NCBI GenBank assembly: GCA_963792895.1
Contig: CAWBYA010000004.1
Location: forward strand, 62,001 to 126,000
Origin: UBA6912 sp963792895
Lineage (GTDB): Bacteria > Actinomycetota > Acidimicrobiia > Spongiisociales > UBA5794
Reading direction: 5' to 3'
Length of the DNA stretch: 64,000 bases
Numbering within the stretch: position 1 is the first letter of the stretch; each line of letters opens with the position of its first letter. This document shows positions 42,396 to 51,509 of this stretch, one piece after another. The position numbers were made by a program, and so were the translations under genes. The notes under the pieces were generated by a model. It did not search any database. It was given only the letters and a program-made list of their open reading frames with translations, and was not told where the DNA came from.

Positions 42396-44198
42396 TCATT
42401 GCGCGTCCCTCTTCTCCGCCGAGCGCAAGGCAGCATCCGCCTCATATGCCTCGAGGATCCGGGCGTATCCGGGCACTGCGGCGAGCAACTCGTCGTGGGT
42501 GCCGTGGGCGACGATGCGCCCTTCGTCGACGTAGACAACTTCGTCGGCGAGGGTGATCGACGATCGCCGGTACGCGACGACCACGACAGTCGAGGGAATG
42601 GCGGCCGCCTTGAGCCCCTCGAGGATCCGCGACTCGACGGACGGATCGACGGCGGAGGTGGCATCGTCGAGCACGAGAAGGCGGGGTTGGCGTACGAGCG
42701 CCCTCGCCAACGCAACACGTTGCCGCTGTCCGCCGGACAAGGTCGTTCCCCGTTCGCCGAGCACGGTGTCCATGCCGGATGGCAGCTCGTCGATGAAGTC
42801 GGCGCCTGCCAGGCGTGCGGCTTCCCACACCTCTTCCTCCGTGGCGTCGGTTCCGAACGCGATGTTGCCCCGCACGGTGTCGTCGAAGAGGAACGCCTCC
42901 TGAGCGACGAAGGCCACCTCGCCTGGCAGCGCCGATCGGGCGAAATCCCGCAGGTCCGCACCGTCGATGACGATCCTCCCAGCGGTTGGGTCCCACAACC
43001 GTGCGAGGAGTCGGGCGAGGGTCGACTTACCCGACGCCGTTGGCCCGACCACGGCAACGACCCTGCCTGAGGGAATCGTCAAGTCGACATCGCTCAAGAT
43101 GGGTTCGTTGGAGGCGTACCCGAACATCACGGAGTCGCCGCGCACCTCAGCCCCGGTCGGCCAGATGCGCGAACCGAGACTGCCGTACGACACGACTTCG
43201 TCCGCCGTCATGACTTGCTGGACGCGCTCCCAACCGGCGACCGAATGCGACATGTCCCAAAGGACGAAGCCGATGATGCGAATCGGGATCAAGAGCAGCG
43301 ACAGCAGGTAGGCGATGCTCACCACCTCTCCCGGCGTCACGACGCCGGAACGGATTCGCAGCGCGCCAACCACGAGGGCCATCACCGTCACCACCGAGAG
43401 CAGACCCTCAACGACGACCCGGTACTTGGCGAAGATCACTCCTACTTCTGCCAGGCGGTCCCGCAAGGCATCGGAGGTGCGGCGAAACCGGGCGGTCTCG
43501 TGCGCCTCGCGACCCAGCGCCTTGATTGTGAGCGCTCCGTCGAAACTCTCGTGAGCAACCCTGGCGACGTCGCCTCGCAGCTGCTGGACCTCCTGGAACG
43601 ACTCGAACGTCTGCCACGAGCCTCGGATGTCGATTGTCATGATCAGAGCCAGCGACGCCAGAGTCGCCACGGCGAGTATGGGATCGATGAACATGATCAT
43701 GACGACGGTCCCGATGAGCAGCAGCGAAGCTCCGGTGCCGTACGGGACGGGAGCGAGGATGAATGTGGCTTGGCTTGCATCGGCATCGGTGACGGCGAGC
43801 AGGTCACCCACCGACTGGCGGCGGTACCACGACATCTCCAGGCGCAGCATGCGGTCGATCAGCTGCAGCCGCACGTCGGCCTGGCTGCGAAACTGGAGGT
43901 AGCCGGCCCCGGCGCGCCGCACGGTGATACCCGCCGCCTTCCACACCGCGACGCCGACGACTGCGAGCACCGCCGGCCACAGCCTGCCTCGAATCGGCTG
44001 ACCCTCGTCCAGGACCGGGACGATCACACCGTCTGTGGCGTTCCCGATGACGACGGCCGAGGCCACGATGGCTCCGGCGAAGAACGCTGCGCCGAGCGCG
44101 GCGACGCCAAACGCAACCGGGTGGCGGCGAATGAAATAGCCGAGCAGCCGCAACCCGCGTCGCAGCGATGCTCGCAAGCTCGTTGGGGCCTCGGCCAT
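42396..44198 (-). CDS. ABC exporter subunit A (permease-ATPase)
   Basis: 600 aa, type IV-fold exporter half. Walker A is VVGPTASGKSTLARLL and the signature is canonical TTLSGGQRQRVALARA. Walker B ends in LLVLDDATSAVD with Asp in place of the catalytic Glu, and the H-loop reads VVVVAYRRSS with Tyr for His. With its partner at 40635 (canonical DE and H, altered signature) it would form a heterodimer with one active and one degenerate ATP site, as in known TM287/288- and BmrCD-type exporters. Substrate unknown, possibly lipids or drugs. The operon partner overlaps at ATGA. Confidence 0.92.
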   Translation of the reverse strand: MAEAPTSLRASLRRGLRLLGYFIRRHPVAFGVAALGAAFFAGAIVASAVVIGNATDGVIVPVLDEGQPIRGRLWPAVLAVVGVAVWKAAGITVRRAGAGYLQFRSQADVRLQLIDRMLRLEMSWYRRQSVGDLLAVTDADASQATFILAPVPYGTGASLLLIGTVVMIMFIDPILAVATLASLALIMTIDIRGSWQTFESFQEVQQLRGDVARVAHESFDGALTIKALGREAHETARFRRTSDALRDRLAEVGVIFAKYRVVVEGLLSVVTVMALVVGALRIRSGVVTPGEVVSIAYLLSLLLIPIRIIGFVLWDMSHSVAGWERVQQVMTADEVVSYGSLGSRIWPTGAEVRGDSVMFGYASNEPILSDVDLTIPSGRVVAVVGPTASGKSTLARLLARLWDPTAGRIVIDGADLRDFARSALPGEVAFVAQEAFLFDDTVRGNIAFGTDATEEEVWEAARLAGADFIDELPSGMDTVLGERGTTLSGGQRQRVALARALVRQPRLLVLDDATSAVDPSVESRILEGLKAAAIPSTVVVVAYRRSSITLADEVVYVDEGRIVAHGTHDELLAAVPGYARILEAYEADAALRSAEKRDAQ

Positions 44199-44343
44199 GT
44201 GTGCGACCTCGGTGGACGGCCCACCAGGCTACCGCCCGAGACACGTTCGGAGACCGGTTCTGATGGGGTTCCCCGCTGGGTGAGCGGCCGAGCCCGTTGC
44301 GGGTCGGCTGCGGGGACCTCTGGCGCTCCCCTCAGCGGGAGCT

Positions 44344-44360
44344 GCCCGGCGAGGCCGGGC
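44344..44360 (-). terminator. Hairpin downstream of msrA
   Basis: A perfect 7-bp stem GCCCGGC-GAG-GCCGGGC, nested in a wider pairing CCCCTCAGC (44328-44336) / GCTGAGGGG (44359-44367). It lies 25-57 bases past the msrA stop and before the ABC genes on the same strand. Confidence 0.6.
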
Positions 44361-44384
44361 TGAGGGGGTTGCCGGGCCCTCTGG

Positions 44385-45032
44385 CTAGGTGGCGAGGCCG
44401 ATGGGGCAGCTGACGCCGGTGCCGCCGATGCCGCAATAGCCGTTCGGGTTCTTCGCCAGGTACTGCTGGTGGTACTCCTCGGCGTAGAAGAACGGCCCTG
44501 CCGTGGCGATTTCGGTCGTGATCGAGCCGTAGCCTGAGCCGCTGAGGCGCTCCTGGTACATGTCGCGGCTCTCCTTGGCGGCTGCAAGCTGCGCATCGTC
44601 GGCGACATAGATTGCCGACCGGTATTGGGTGCCGACGTCGTTGCCCTGGCGCATGCCCTGGGTCGGGTCGTGACCTTCCCAGAACGCTTGCAGCAGCCGG
44701 CCGAAACTGATCTTCTGCGGGTCATACACGACCAGCACCACCTCGGTGTGGCCGGTTCGGCCCGAGCAGACCTCTTCGTAGGTGGCGTTCGGCGTGACGC
44801 CTCCGGCGTAGCCGACCGCGGTCGAGTAGACACCGTCGAGCTTCCAGAAGATCCGCTCGGCGCCCCAGAAGCAACCCATCCCGACTACGGCCGTCTCCAT
44901 GCCGTCCGGGAACGGGGGGACGATCGTGTGACCGTTGACGTAGTGGACGCCGGAGATGCGGAGGGCAGCGTCGCGACCGGGCAACGCCGACTCAGGATCT
45001 GGCATCTCGGGCTTCTTGCGGGTGAAGAACAT
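44385..45032 (-). CDS. msrA: Peptide methionine-(S)-S-oxide reductase MsrA
   Basis: 215 aa. Repairs oxidised methionine in proteins. Catalytic Cys54 lies in GMGCFWGAER; the family motifs GYAGGVTPNATYEEVCSGRTGH, PQGMRQGNDVGTQYRS-type (here DPTQGMRQGNDVGTQYRSAI) and AEEYHQQYLAKNPNGYC follow. The second Cys near 199 and a third at about 208 are available for resolving the sulfenic acid. About 40 extra N-terminal residues are common in this subgroup. Cytosolic. GAAGGAAA precedes the start. Confidence 0.96.
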   Translation of the reverse strand: MFFTRKKPEMPDPESALPGRDAALRISGVHYVNGHTIVPPFPDGMETAVVGMGCFWGAERIFWKLDGVYSTAVGYAGGVTPNATYEEVCSGRTGHTEVVLVVYDPQKISFGRLLQAFWEGHDPTQGMRQGNDVGTQYRSAIYVADDAQLAAAKESRDMYQERLSGSGYGSITTEIATAGPFFYAEEYHQQYLAKNPNGYCGIGGTGVSCPIGLAT

Positions 45033-45133
45033 GGCGGTTTCCTTCTCGTGGAGTGTCCCTGAGTGAACCCTACGGGCGGCAGGACTGTTCCGGACTGAAT
45101 GATGCTCACGTTCGTGTCACTACCCTCGCCCCC

Positions 45134-45922
45134 ATGAGCGACGAGATGGTGGCGATCTGCGACGACCTGGCAGCCGAGAAGGCGGACCTCGTCGGTGTGC
45201 TGTCCACGCTCGACGCCACACAATGGAAGCTGCCGACGCCGGCGGAAGGCTGGGCGATCCGAGATCAAGTCTCCCACTTGGCGTTCTTCGACGAGAAGGC
45301 GCTCCTCGCCCACCTCGATGCCGACGCGTTCGTGGCCGAGCTTCGCGACGCCGGCGACCTCATGACGACCCACATCGAACGAGGTAGGGCGATACCGCCC
45401 GCCGAGTTGCTCGCCTGGTGGGACGACGCGAACACAGCGCTCGTCGCCGAATACAGAACGCTCGATCCGTCCACCAAGATCGTCTGGTACGGGCCGCCGA
45501 TGGCAGCACGTTCGAAGATCACCGCTCGCATCATGGAAACGTGGGCACATGGTCAAGATGTCGTCGATGCTCTCGGCGTCGATCGAGAACCGACCGGGCG
45601 CCTTCGCCACGTCTGCCACATCGGGGTGCGGGCTAGACCGTATGCGTTCTTGGCGAACGCCTCCACGGTGCCCACGGCCGACGTGAGGGTCGAATTGACA
45701 GCTCCGGACGGGACGATGTGGGTGTGGGGAGACCCCGACTCGTTCAACCGGGTGACGGGCTCTGCCCTCGGCTTTGCCCTCCTCGCCACGCAACGCCGCC
45801 ATCGGGCGGACGTGGACGTCGGCGCTGTAGGTGAGGACGCCGATCGCTGGCTCGACATTGCCCAGGCATTCGCCGGACCGCCCGGACCGGGCCGTGCACC
45901 CGGGCAGTTCGCCAGGCCGTAG
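45134..45922 (+). CDS. TIGR03084-family DinB-like metal-binding protein
   Basis: 262 aa. A DinB/mycothiol-dependent maleylpyruvate isomerase-like four-helix bundle: WAIRDQVSHLAFFDEKALLA with metal-ligand His (about residue 49), a second helix with ELLAWWDDANTALV, and WAHGQDVVDALGV with the third His near 140. The C-terminal domain (GVRARPYAFLANAS) is typical of TIGR03084. Reactions are unknown for this family; mycothiol-linked chemistry is inferred. ATG at 45134 chosen; the open frame from 45053 is upstream noise. Confidence 0.88.
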   Translation: MSDEMVAICDDLAAEKADLVGVLSTLDATQWKLPTPAEGWAIRDQVSHLAFFDEKALLAHLDADAFVAELRDAGDLMTTHIERGRAIPPAELLAWWDDANTALVAEYRTLDPSTKIVWYGPPMAARSKITARIMETWAHGQDVVDALGVDREPTGRLRHVCHIGVRARPYAFLANASTVPTADVRVELTAPDGTMWVWGDPDSFNRVTGSALGFALLATQRRHRADVDVGAVGEDADRWLDIAQAFAGPPGPGRAPGQFARP

Positions 45923-45931
45923 CATCGCCGT

Positions 45932-46336
45932 ATGCCCAAGATCAATGTGCAATGGCAAGGAGGGTGGCGGTTCGACGGCCACGACTCGAAGGGGATGCCG
46001 GTCGACATCGACGGGACCCAGCACCTCGGGGTCAAACCTTCCGACCTGCTGCCGATCGCGCTGGCAGCCTGTTCGGCGACCGACCTCGTGATCCAGATTG
46101 CGGAAATGGGAACCGAGCTCACCTCACTACGAGTGGATGCCTCCTACTCCCAGCAACCCGATGCTCCGTGGACGTTCCAACGGGTGCGCCTCCACTACGA
46201 GATCGTCGCCGCCGGCCTGAAGGAAGAAGACGTCGCCCGCGCCATCGTCCGCAGCGAAGAGGAATTGTGCTCTGTCGCTGCTTCGGTGCGGCCAACGGTC
46301 ACCATCGAGTCGACTTTCGAGCTCCGTGCCGGGTGA
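45932..46336 (+). CDS. OsmC family protein
   Basis: 134 aa OsmC-like fold: DGTQHLGVKPSDLLPIALAACSATDLVIQIAEMG holds the conserved Cys (near residue 48) on the central helix, followed by LTSLRVDASYSQQ and VRRAIVRSEEELCSV-like (ARAIVRSEEELCSVAAS) with the second Cys. Two-Cys OsmC/Ohr proteins reduce peroxides. This member belongs to the broader OsmC group, so the activity is inferred. It is linked to the Nif3 gene by a TGATG overlap. Confidence 0.88.
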   Translation: MPKINVQWQGGWRFDGHDSKGMPVDIDGTQHLGVKPSDLLPIALAACSATDLVIQIAEMGTELTSLRVDASYSQQPDAPWTFQRVRLHYEIVAAGLKEEDVARAIVRSEEELCSVAASVRPTVTIESTFELRAG

Positions 46337-47430
46337 TGGAAGGGATGCCGGCAACGGTCGCCGAACTCATCACATCGCTCGATCGGCTGGCTCCGTTCGC
46401 CAAGGCAGGAGGCTGGGACCCCGTGGGGCTCCAGCTCGGGGATCCCGCCGAGGTCGTGTCGACGGTGGCCGTCTGCCACGAAGTGACGGAAGGGGTCATG
46501 TCTCGACTGGAAGATGCGCCGGTCGACCTTCTCATCTCCTATCACCCGCTCTTGTTTCGACCCGCCACGCAGCTCATCGCGGGGCGCTCGGCCGGCGGGC
46601 GGGCATTCCGGCTGGTGCGCTCTGGGGTCGCTCTCGCCGTGGTGCACACCGCTTTCGATGTAGTCCAGGGCGGAGCCGCCGACGCGCTGGCCGGCGCCCT
46701 CGGGTTGATGGACGTGGTGCCGGTGGGTCCGATGTGGAGTGGTGATGCCGCCAAGGTGGTGACCTTCGTTCCGGCACCGAGCGTCGAGGCCGTGTCATCG
46801 GCCATGTCGGCCGCAGGAGCCGGCGCCATCGGCAACTACTCCGCGTGCTCGTTTCGCATCGAAGGACACGGCACATTCCATGCCGGTCCCGGATCGTCGC
46901 CAGTTGCGGGACGACACGGCGTCCTCAACACCGAGGAGGAAACCCGCATCGAGATGATCGCGCCCGCGGCAGCCGTTGGCTCCGTGGTTGCGGCCATGGC
47001 CGCCGCGCATCCCTACGAGGAGCCGGCGTTCGATGTGTACGAGGTCCGCAGCAATGCCGGTTTTGTCGGCCGCCGGGGCAGGCTTCCGGTAGCGACCTCC
47101 CTCGACGCCTTCGCGGCAACAGTTGCCGGAATCCTCGGCGCCGACTGCCGCATCGCAGGTGATCGGCGCAGTTCGATCGAGACGGTGGCGGTCATTCCAG
47201 GGTCGGGCACGTCGTTCTTTGGTGCGGTCGGCGCCGTCGACGCGATCGTGACGGGCGACGTTGGTCACCACAGCGCACGAGAGGTAGTCGAGCGGGGCGT
47301 GGCGGTCATCGATCCCGGTCATGCAGCCACCGAACGGCCGGGCGTGGCGAAGTTGTACTCTGCGGTCGCCGATTTGGTCGGCGGTGCTGTCGACCTGACC
47401 GACGTGGACGCTGATCCGTGGCGAGGCTGA
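46336..47430 (+). CDS. Nif3-like dinuclear metal-centre protein
   Basis: 364 aa of the NIF3/YbgI family with the inserted CutA1-like domain. Metal-site motifs: GWDPVGLQLGDP near residue 30, DLLISYHPLLFRP, VVHTAFDVVQGGAADALA, and C-terminal AIVTGDVGHHSAREVVERGVAVIDPGHAATER with the second His set. Biochemical function unsettled (once annotated GTP cyclohydrolase I type 2). It shares the OsmC stop (TGATG). An ATG at 46345 is a possible later start. It precedes the zinc-ribbon gene, a common actinobacterial pairing. Confidence 0.9.
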   Translation: MEGMPATVAELITSLDRLAPFAKAGGWDPVGLQLGDPAEVVSTVAVCHEVTEGVMSRLEDAPVDLLISYHPLLFRPATQLIAGRSAGGRAFRLVRSGVALAVVHTAFDVVQGGAADALAGALGLMDVVPVGPMWSGDAAKVVTFVPAPSVEAVSSAMSAAGAGAIGNYSACSFRIEGHGTFHAGPGSSPVAGRHGVLNTEEETRIEMIAPAAAVGSVVAAMAAAHPYEEPAFDVYEVRSNAGFVGRRGRLPVATSLDAFAATVAGILGADCRIAGDRRSSIETVAVIPGSGTSFFGAVGAVDAIVTGDVGHHSAREVVERGVAVIDPGHAATERPGVAKLYSAVADLVGGAVDLTDVDADPWRG

Positions 47431-47446
47431 AGGAGGTGGCGGAGGT

Positions 47447-48169
47447 ATGGAGCAGCTGAGGAGCCTCGAGGACTTGCTCGATCTGCAGACCGTGGACTCC
47501 GAGATCGACCGTCTCCTCCATGAGCGCGAAACGGTTCCCGCCCTCGCCGCCTACAAACGTGCGCACCAAGAGCTGCAGCAGCTCAGCACCGAGCGCAACC
47601 AGGTTGCCGACAGCCTCCGCCAGACCGAACTCGCCCTCGACAAGACCTCGGGTGAGCTCGATCTCGCAGAGAGCAAGCTTGCGGCAGAGCAGAACCGGTT
47701 GTACGCCGGCGGCTTGAGCGCTCGCGACGCCGACTACATGCGCCGCGAGGTCGAGATGCTCGACCGCAAGAAGCGGGAGATGGAGGACGAGGTGCTCGAG
47801 CTGATGGAGCGCCGAGAGCAGCTGACGGCTCGGCTCGCAGAGCTCGAAGATTCGGTTTCGGCGGCCGACGCCGTCAAGGTCGAGCACGAGACAGTGATCG
47901 CCGCTGCATGGAAAGAGATCGACGCCGCGCTTGGCCCGCAAGGAAGAGCGCAAGTCCGACATCTCTCCGCTCATCCCAGAAGATCTGCTCGAGCTCTACG
48001 AACGACTCCGGGGTGCGGCGGACGACGGCGTTGCGGTGGGTCGGCTGGCAGAAGGCACGTGCGGGGCGTGCCACCTCAGGCTGACGCCCGCCGAGCAGCT
48101 CGAGGCGACGAGGCGCGACCCGCCGCGGTGTATCCATTGCACAGCCATCCTCGTGCCGTGATCCGCTGA
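47447..48169 (+). CDS. C4-type zinc-ribbon coiled-coil protein, N-terminal part (frameshifted)
   Basis: The frame encodes the long coiled coil of the CT398/DUF164 family (residues 1-160): LEDLLDLQTVDSEIDRLLHE, QLSTERNQVADSLRQTEL, YMRREVEMLDRKKREMEDEV. Around 47930-47945 the conserved frame shifts by one base (ALARKEERKSDI continues in the ORF at 47931), so the residues after DAALG here are not real. The intact protein would be about 238 aa (47447-48161). The ribosome site GGAGG is strong, 16 bases after the Nif3 stop. Confidence 0.82.
   Translation: MEQLRSLEDLLDLQTVDSEIDRLLHERETVPALAAYKRAHQELQQLSTERNQVADSLRQTELALDKTSGELDLAESKLAAEQNRLYAGGLSARDADYMRREVEMLDRKKREMEDEVLELMERREQLTARLAELEDSVSAADAVKVEHETVIAAAWKEIDAALGPQGRAQVRHLSAHPRRSARALRTTPGCGGRRRCGGSAGRRHVRGVPPQADARRAARGDEARPAAVYPLHSHPRAVIR
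47931..48161 (+). CDS. C4-type zinc-ribbon domain (frameshifted C-terminal part)
   Basis: This frame carries the family's C-terminal ribbon: IPEDLLELYERLRGAADDGV, LAEGTCGACHLRL with the first CxxC, and PRCIHCTAIL with the second CxxC. It has only a TTG start and belongs with the coiled coil in the upstream frame. The protein binds zinc; its partner is unknown. Confidence 0.78.
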   Translation: MARKEERKSDISPLIPEDLLELYERLRGAADDGVAVGRLAEGTCGACHLRLTPAEQLEATRRDPPRCIHCTAILVP

Positions 48170-48175
48170 CGCTGG

Positions 48176-48709
48176 ATGCTGTTCTGGCACCTCGGCGGCA
48201 CGATCGCCATCACGCGCTACGCCTTCCGCGACGACCGTATGGACCTTCGGTTTCTCGCCTCGGGGGCCCTCATCCCGGATCTCGTCGACACGCCGATCGG
48301 GCTCGCATTCTTCGGCTCGCTCCACTCGGTTCGTCTCGTCGGCCACTCGCTGCTCGCCGCTGCGCTCGTGATGACGATCGTGGTGCTGCGGACCCGTCGC
48401 GGTAGACCCCGGAAACGATGGATGCCACTTGCGATCGGCATGCTGCTGCATCTGCTTCTCGACGCCATGTGGAGCGACCCGGAGACGTTGTGGTGGCCGT
48501 TCCTCGGGCTCGACTTCAGCGCCGCCGGTGCGGCGACGGCAGGGGCGTACGTCACCTCGATCCTCGCCGACTGGCGTATGTGGGCGCTCGAAGCAGCCGG
48601 GCTGGCCTACCTCGTCGTGCTCGCCCGCCGAGCTCACCTCGAGCAGCCTGAAGCGCGCCGCAGGCTGCTCGTGACCGGCACGGTCGGCGTTCCCATCGAG
48701 CGCCGCTGA
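48176..48709 (+). CDS. Membrane-bound metal-dependent hydrolase-like protein (YbcI/DUF457-like)
   Basis: 177 aa with four hydrophobic helices. It has the family's dispersed His/Asp set: FWHLGGTIAI near the start, SGALIPDLVDTPIG (residues about 30-43), LVGHSLLAAALV, and MLLHLLLDAMWSDP. Such proteins resemble YdjM/LexA-regulated membrane hydrolases; substrate unknown. It starts 15 bases after the zinc-ribbon gene and ends at a terminator. Confidence 0.8.
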   Translation: MLFWHLGGTIAITRYAFRDDRMDLRFLASGALIPDLVDTPIGLAFFGSLHSVRLVGHSLLAAALVMTIVVLRTRRGRPRKRWMPLAIGMLLHLLLDAMWSDPETLWWPFLGLDFSAAGAATAGAYVTSILADWRMWALEAAGLAYLVVLARRAHLEQPEARRRLLVTGTVGVPIERR

Positions 48710-48715
48710 ACGCGT

Positions 48716-48743
48716 CGGGAGGGCCGCCGTAGCGACCCTCCCG
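48716..48743. terminator. Bidirectional terminator hairpin
   Basis: CGGGAGGG / CCCTCCCG with a 12-base loop lies in the 59-base gap between convergent genes ending at 48709 (+) and 48769 (-). Confidence 0.7.
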
Positions 48744-48768
48744 GTTGCCTCGTTGGTGCGGTCGACGC

Positions 48769-50922
48769 TCAAGCCCCGGGGCCGACATGCATGACGCGCA
48801 TCATCTCGTGGTCCTCATGGGACAGGATGTGGCAGTGCCACACGTACCGTCCCGGTTTGTCGAACGTCGCCTTGATCCGGGTGATCTGACCCGGCAACGC
48901 CGTGACCATGTCCTTCGGGGCGTTCTCGACGTACTCGGCGGGTCGCGTAACCGATGCACCCTTCTGCGGGTTGACGATCCGGAAGCCTGTCCCGTAGGTC
49001 GCCGGGTCGCCCGCCACCGAGTTGTGCTGTACGGTCGGCTGGCTGACGAGGTAGGTCCCGTCGTTCGCCGGAACCGAGCCGGTCGGGATGAACCCGTCGT
49101 CGTCGGCGTTGCTGTCGAACTTGATCTCGTCACGTCCAAGGATCTCGAAGTTCACGAGGTGCAGGTGCACCGGGTGGGCGTCGCCCGTGACGTTCCAGAT
49201 CTCCCACTCCTCGGTGGAGTTGAGCGCCGGGTTCTCCGTGGTCGGGCTGTGCCAGGCGATGGAGCCCTCCATCTGACCGACCAGGCCGACGCTGCTGTAC
49301 ACGGCCGTGTTCGGCCAATATATCGGACTGCCCGTATGGTCCGTCGCCGGCTCGGCTGTGCCCAGCAGCGGTTGGAGCCGTCCGTACTCGTCCATGCCCT
49401 CGAACAGCGCCACCTTGCGGAGCCGGGTTGGTGCTGGGACCGCCGGTCCGAAGCTGATGCCGGTCGGTGTGACGTCGGCCACGCCTTGGTCGAGGGGCAA
49501 CACCACATCGAAGGCCATGATGCGGTCGGTTTCACCGAAAACCGGAACTGGCGGGTCGTCGGGATCGAACCCGCCGAACGGCTCGTCACCGCCGATGTTC
49601 TTCATGATGACTCGGCTGCCTGCCGCCACCTGCTTGAAGTCGAAGATGACGTCGTAGCGCGAGCCGGTTTCCAGAAGCAGGGTATCGACCGGCGTTGGGC
49701 TGGACGCCAGTCCCTGGTCGCTGCCGATCACCGTGAAGGGGAGCGGGCCGGTGGCCGACGAGAAGTCCGTTGCACCTGGGGGCACCGCGAAGAACTGAGC
49801 AACCAGGAACCGGCTGTCGCATCCGTTGAGGAAGCGCAGCCGATAATTGCGCGGCTCGACGTCCATCTTCGGCCAGATCTTCCCGTTGACGACCATGTGG
49901 TCGCCGAAGAACTCGGCGAGCCCGGTTGGTCCGCCTCCGGGGAAGGTGTTCGGAGGGAGCACCGCCCCTTCACCGGTGATGAAGTCGGCATAGAAGGGAT
50001 CACCGGGAAACGCCGGGTAGAACAGCTCGCCGTTCGCCTTGAACATCCTGTCTTGGATGGCGAACGCCGCCTCGTAGGGGAACGCCGGCAGGTTGAGAGG
50101 GTTGCCGGGGAGACCCGTGTCGAAGTCGTCACGGATGATGTAGAAGCCGGCCATCCCGGCGTAGACGTTGAGTCGCGTGATGCCAAGAGCATGGTCGTGA
50201 TACCACACGGTGCCTGCCGGCTGGCTGTTGTCGTAGAGGTACTTCTTGTCGACCCACTGGGGTCCCCGGATCGTGTAGCTCGGGCTGAAGAAGAACTCCG
50301 GGTTGCCGTCGTAGATCGAATTGCTGTGACCGCCGTGGACGTGTGCGACGATCGGCACGCCATCCTTGGCAATGTCGTAGCCGGTGTACCCCATCAGGCT
50401 GTACGCCCAATGCAGGCTCGTATCGACTACCGGCCTTCCGGTGTAGTTACCGTAGAACCCACCGATACCATCCGGAATGGTCGAGTTGTCCTTGCCGGTG
50501 ATCAGATATGGGAGGTTCTTGAGGTTGTTCTCCCACTTCACCTCGACGGGCTCGTAGCTGCGCACCTGGAAGGTGCGGCCCGGCCAGGTGTAGAGCTTCT
50601 TGTCGCCGTATCCCCAGATTGTCGTGGGTACCGGCGTCACTCCGTCGGGTGCAACGAGCCCGGTCTGTTGGATCGCCTGGCCGACGCCGACCTTGATCGA
50701 GCCCTTGCTCGTGTCGTAGATGAAGGTCGGGTCGAGCGCGTTCGGGACCAGCGCTGCGAATTTCGGCTGCATCGCCGGGTCGCTCAGCCCAGGACCTTGG
50801 GTAGCCGCCAGGGCCCGAGCGGTGCTCCCGATCGGGCTTCGTACCATGCCACCCGGTGCGAGTACGCCGACGCCGGCCGTCAGCCCGGTCAGTTTGATGA
50901 AATCGCGGCGCGATATCCCCAT
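48769..50922 (-). CDS. Tat-exported multicopper oxidase
   Basis: 717 aa from the ATG at 50922. The N-terminus carries a twin-arginine motif SRRDFIKLTG and a hydrophobic stretch. Cupredoxin copper ligands are in order: HVHGGHSN (residue about 193), WYHDHALGITRLNVYAG (about 242), HPVHLHLVNFEIL (about 580) and WHCHILSHEDHEMM (about 694-706), the last with the type-1 Cys, His and axial Met. It oxidises phenols, metals or bilirubin-like substrates with O2; the CotA/bilirubin oxidase branch is the closest fit. The longer frame to 51036 lacks Tat-signal support. Confidence 0.92.
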   Translation of the reverse strand: MGISRRDFIKLTGLTAGVGVLAPGGMVRSPIGSTARALAATQGPGLSDPAMQPKFAALVPNALDPTFIYDTSKGSIKVGVGQAIQQTGLVAPDGVTPVPTTIWGYGDKKLYTWPGRTFQVRSYEPVEVKWENNLKNLPYLITGKDNSTIPDGIGGFYGNYTGRPVVDTSLHWAYSLMGYTGYDIAKDGVPIVAHVHGGHSNSIYDGNPEFFFSPSYTIRGPQWVDKKYLYDNSQPAGTVWYHDHALGITRLNVYAGMAGFYIIRDDFDTGLPGNPLNLPAFPYEAAFAIQDRMFKANGELFYPAFPGDPFYADFITGEGAVLPPNTFPGGGPTGLAEFFGDHMVVNGKIWPKMDVEPRNYRLRFLNGCDSRFLVAQFFAVPPGATDFSSATGPLPFTVIGSDQGLASSPTPVDTLLLETGSRYDVIFDFKQVAAGSRVIMKNIGGDEPFGGFDPDDPPVPVFGETDRIMAFDVVLPLDQGVADVTPTGISFGPAVPAPTRLRKVALFEGMDEYGRLQPLLGTAEPATDHTGSPIYWPNTAVYSSVGLVGQMEGSIAWHSPTTENPALNSTEEWEIWNVTGDAHPVHLHLVNFEILGRDEIKFDSNADDDGFIPTGSVPANDGTYLVSQPTVQHNSVAGDPATYGTGFRIVNPQKGASVTRPAEYVENAPKDMVTALPGQITRIKATFDKPGRYVWHCHILSHEDHEMMRVMHVGPGA

Positions 50923-51140
50923 GTCGAGTCTCCTCACCCACGCGGCGCTCGGCGCCGCGAGTCGGCTTCGCCGCGCCGTCGACGGGTCGGAAACCCTGGC
51001 GATCCTCGATCCTCCCCTCACCGGCCGGTCACGCACGGCCTTGTCGTCGGCGAGTCAAGCAAAGCGCGCCAGGGACTTCCAGAGCCGATCGCGGCCATCT
51101 GGCGGGACCTTTGGAAGTGGCGTGAGCGTCCGATTGCCAT

Positions 51141-51509
51141 TCATGCCCGCTTCAGCGTCTGGCGCATGAGCCGGATGGCAACGACGAGCAGGAGGATGGA
51201 GAACATGCGACGCAGCACTTCGGCGTCCAGGTTCAACGCGAGGCGAGAGCCTGCGAGGCCGCCGAGAATCCCGAACGCGCCCACCGTCAGCGCGGTCCGC
51301 CACTCGATGCGACCGTGACGGTGATGCACCCACGTGCCGATGAGCGTTGTCGGGACGATGACGGCGAGCGAGGTGCCCTCTGCGAGATGCTGGCCAAACC
51401 CGAGGAGCACCACGAGCGCCGGGACGAACACTACGCCGCCTCCAATGCCGAGCGCAGTGGCGAGCGCCCCGGCCGTGAGCCCGATCAGTACGAGAGCGAC
51501 GACGGTCAT
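51141..51509 (-). CDS. TSUP (TauE/SafE) half-transporter, second unit
   Basis: 122 aa, four hydrophobic helices, with the family loop ALGIGGGVVFVPALVVLLGF and EGTSLAVIVPTTLIGT. That is one repeat of a TSUP anion exporter, which normally holds two repeats in about 250 aa. It overlaps the stop of the gene before it (ATGA at 51506-51509), so both halves should be made together and pair. Substrate unknown (sulfite or sulfoacetate types are common). Confidence 0.82.
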   Translation of the reverse strand: MTVVALVLIGLTAGALATALGIGGGVVFVPALVVLLGFGQHLAEGTSLAVIVPTTLIGTWVHHRHGRIEWRTALTVGAFGILGGLAGSRLALNLDAEVLRRMFSILLLVVAIRLMRQTLKRA

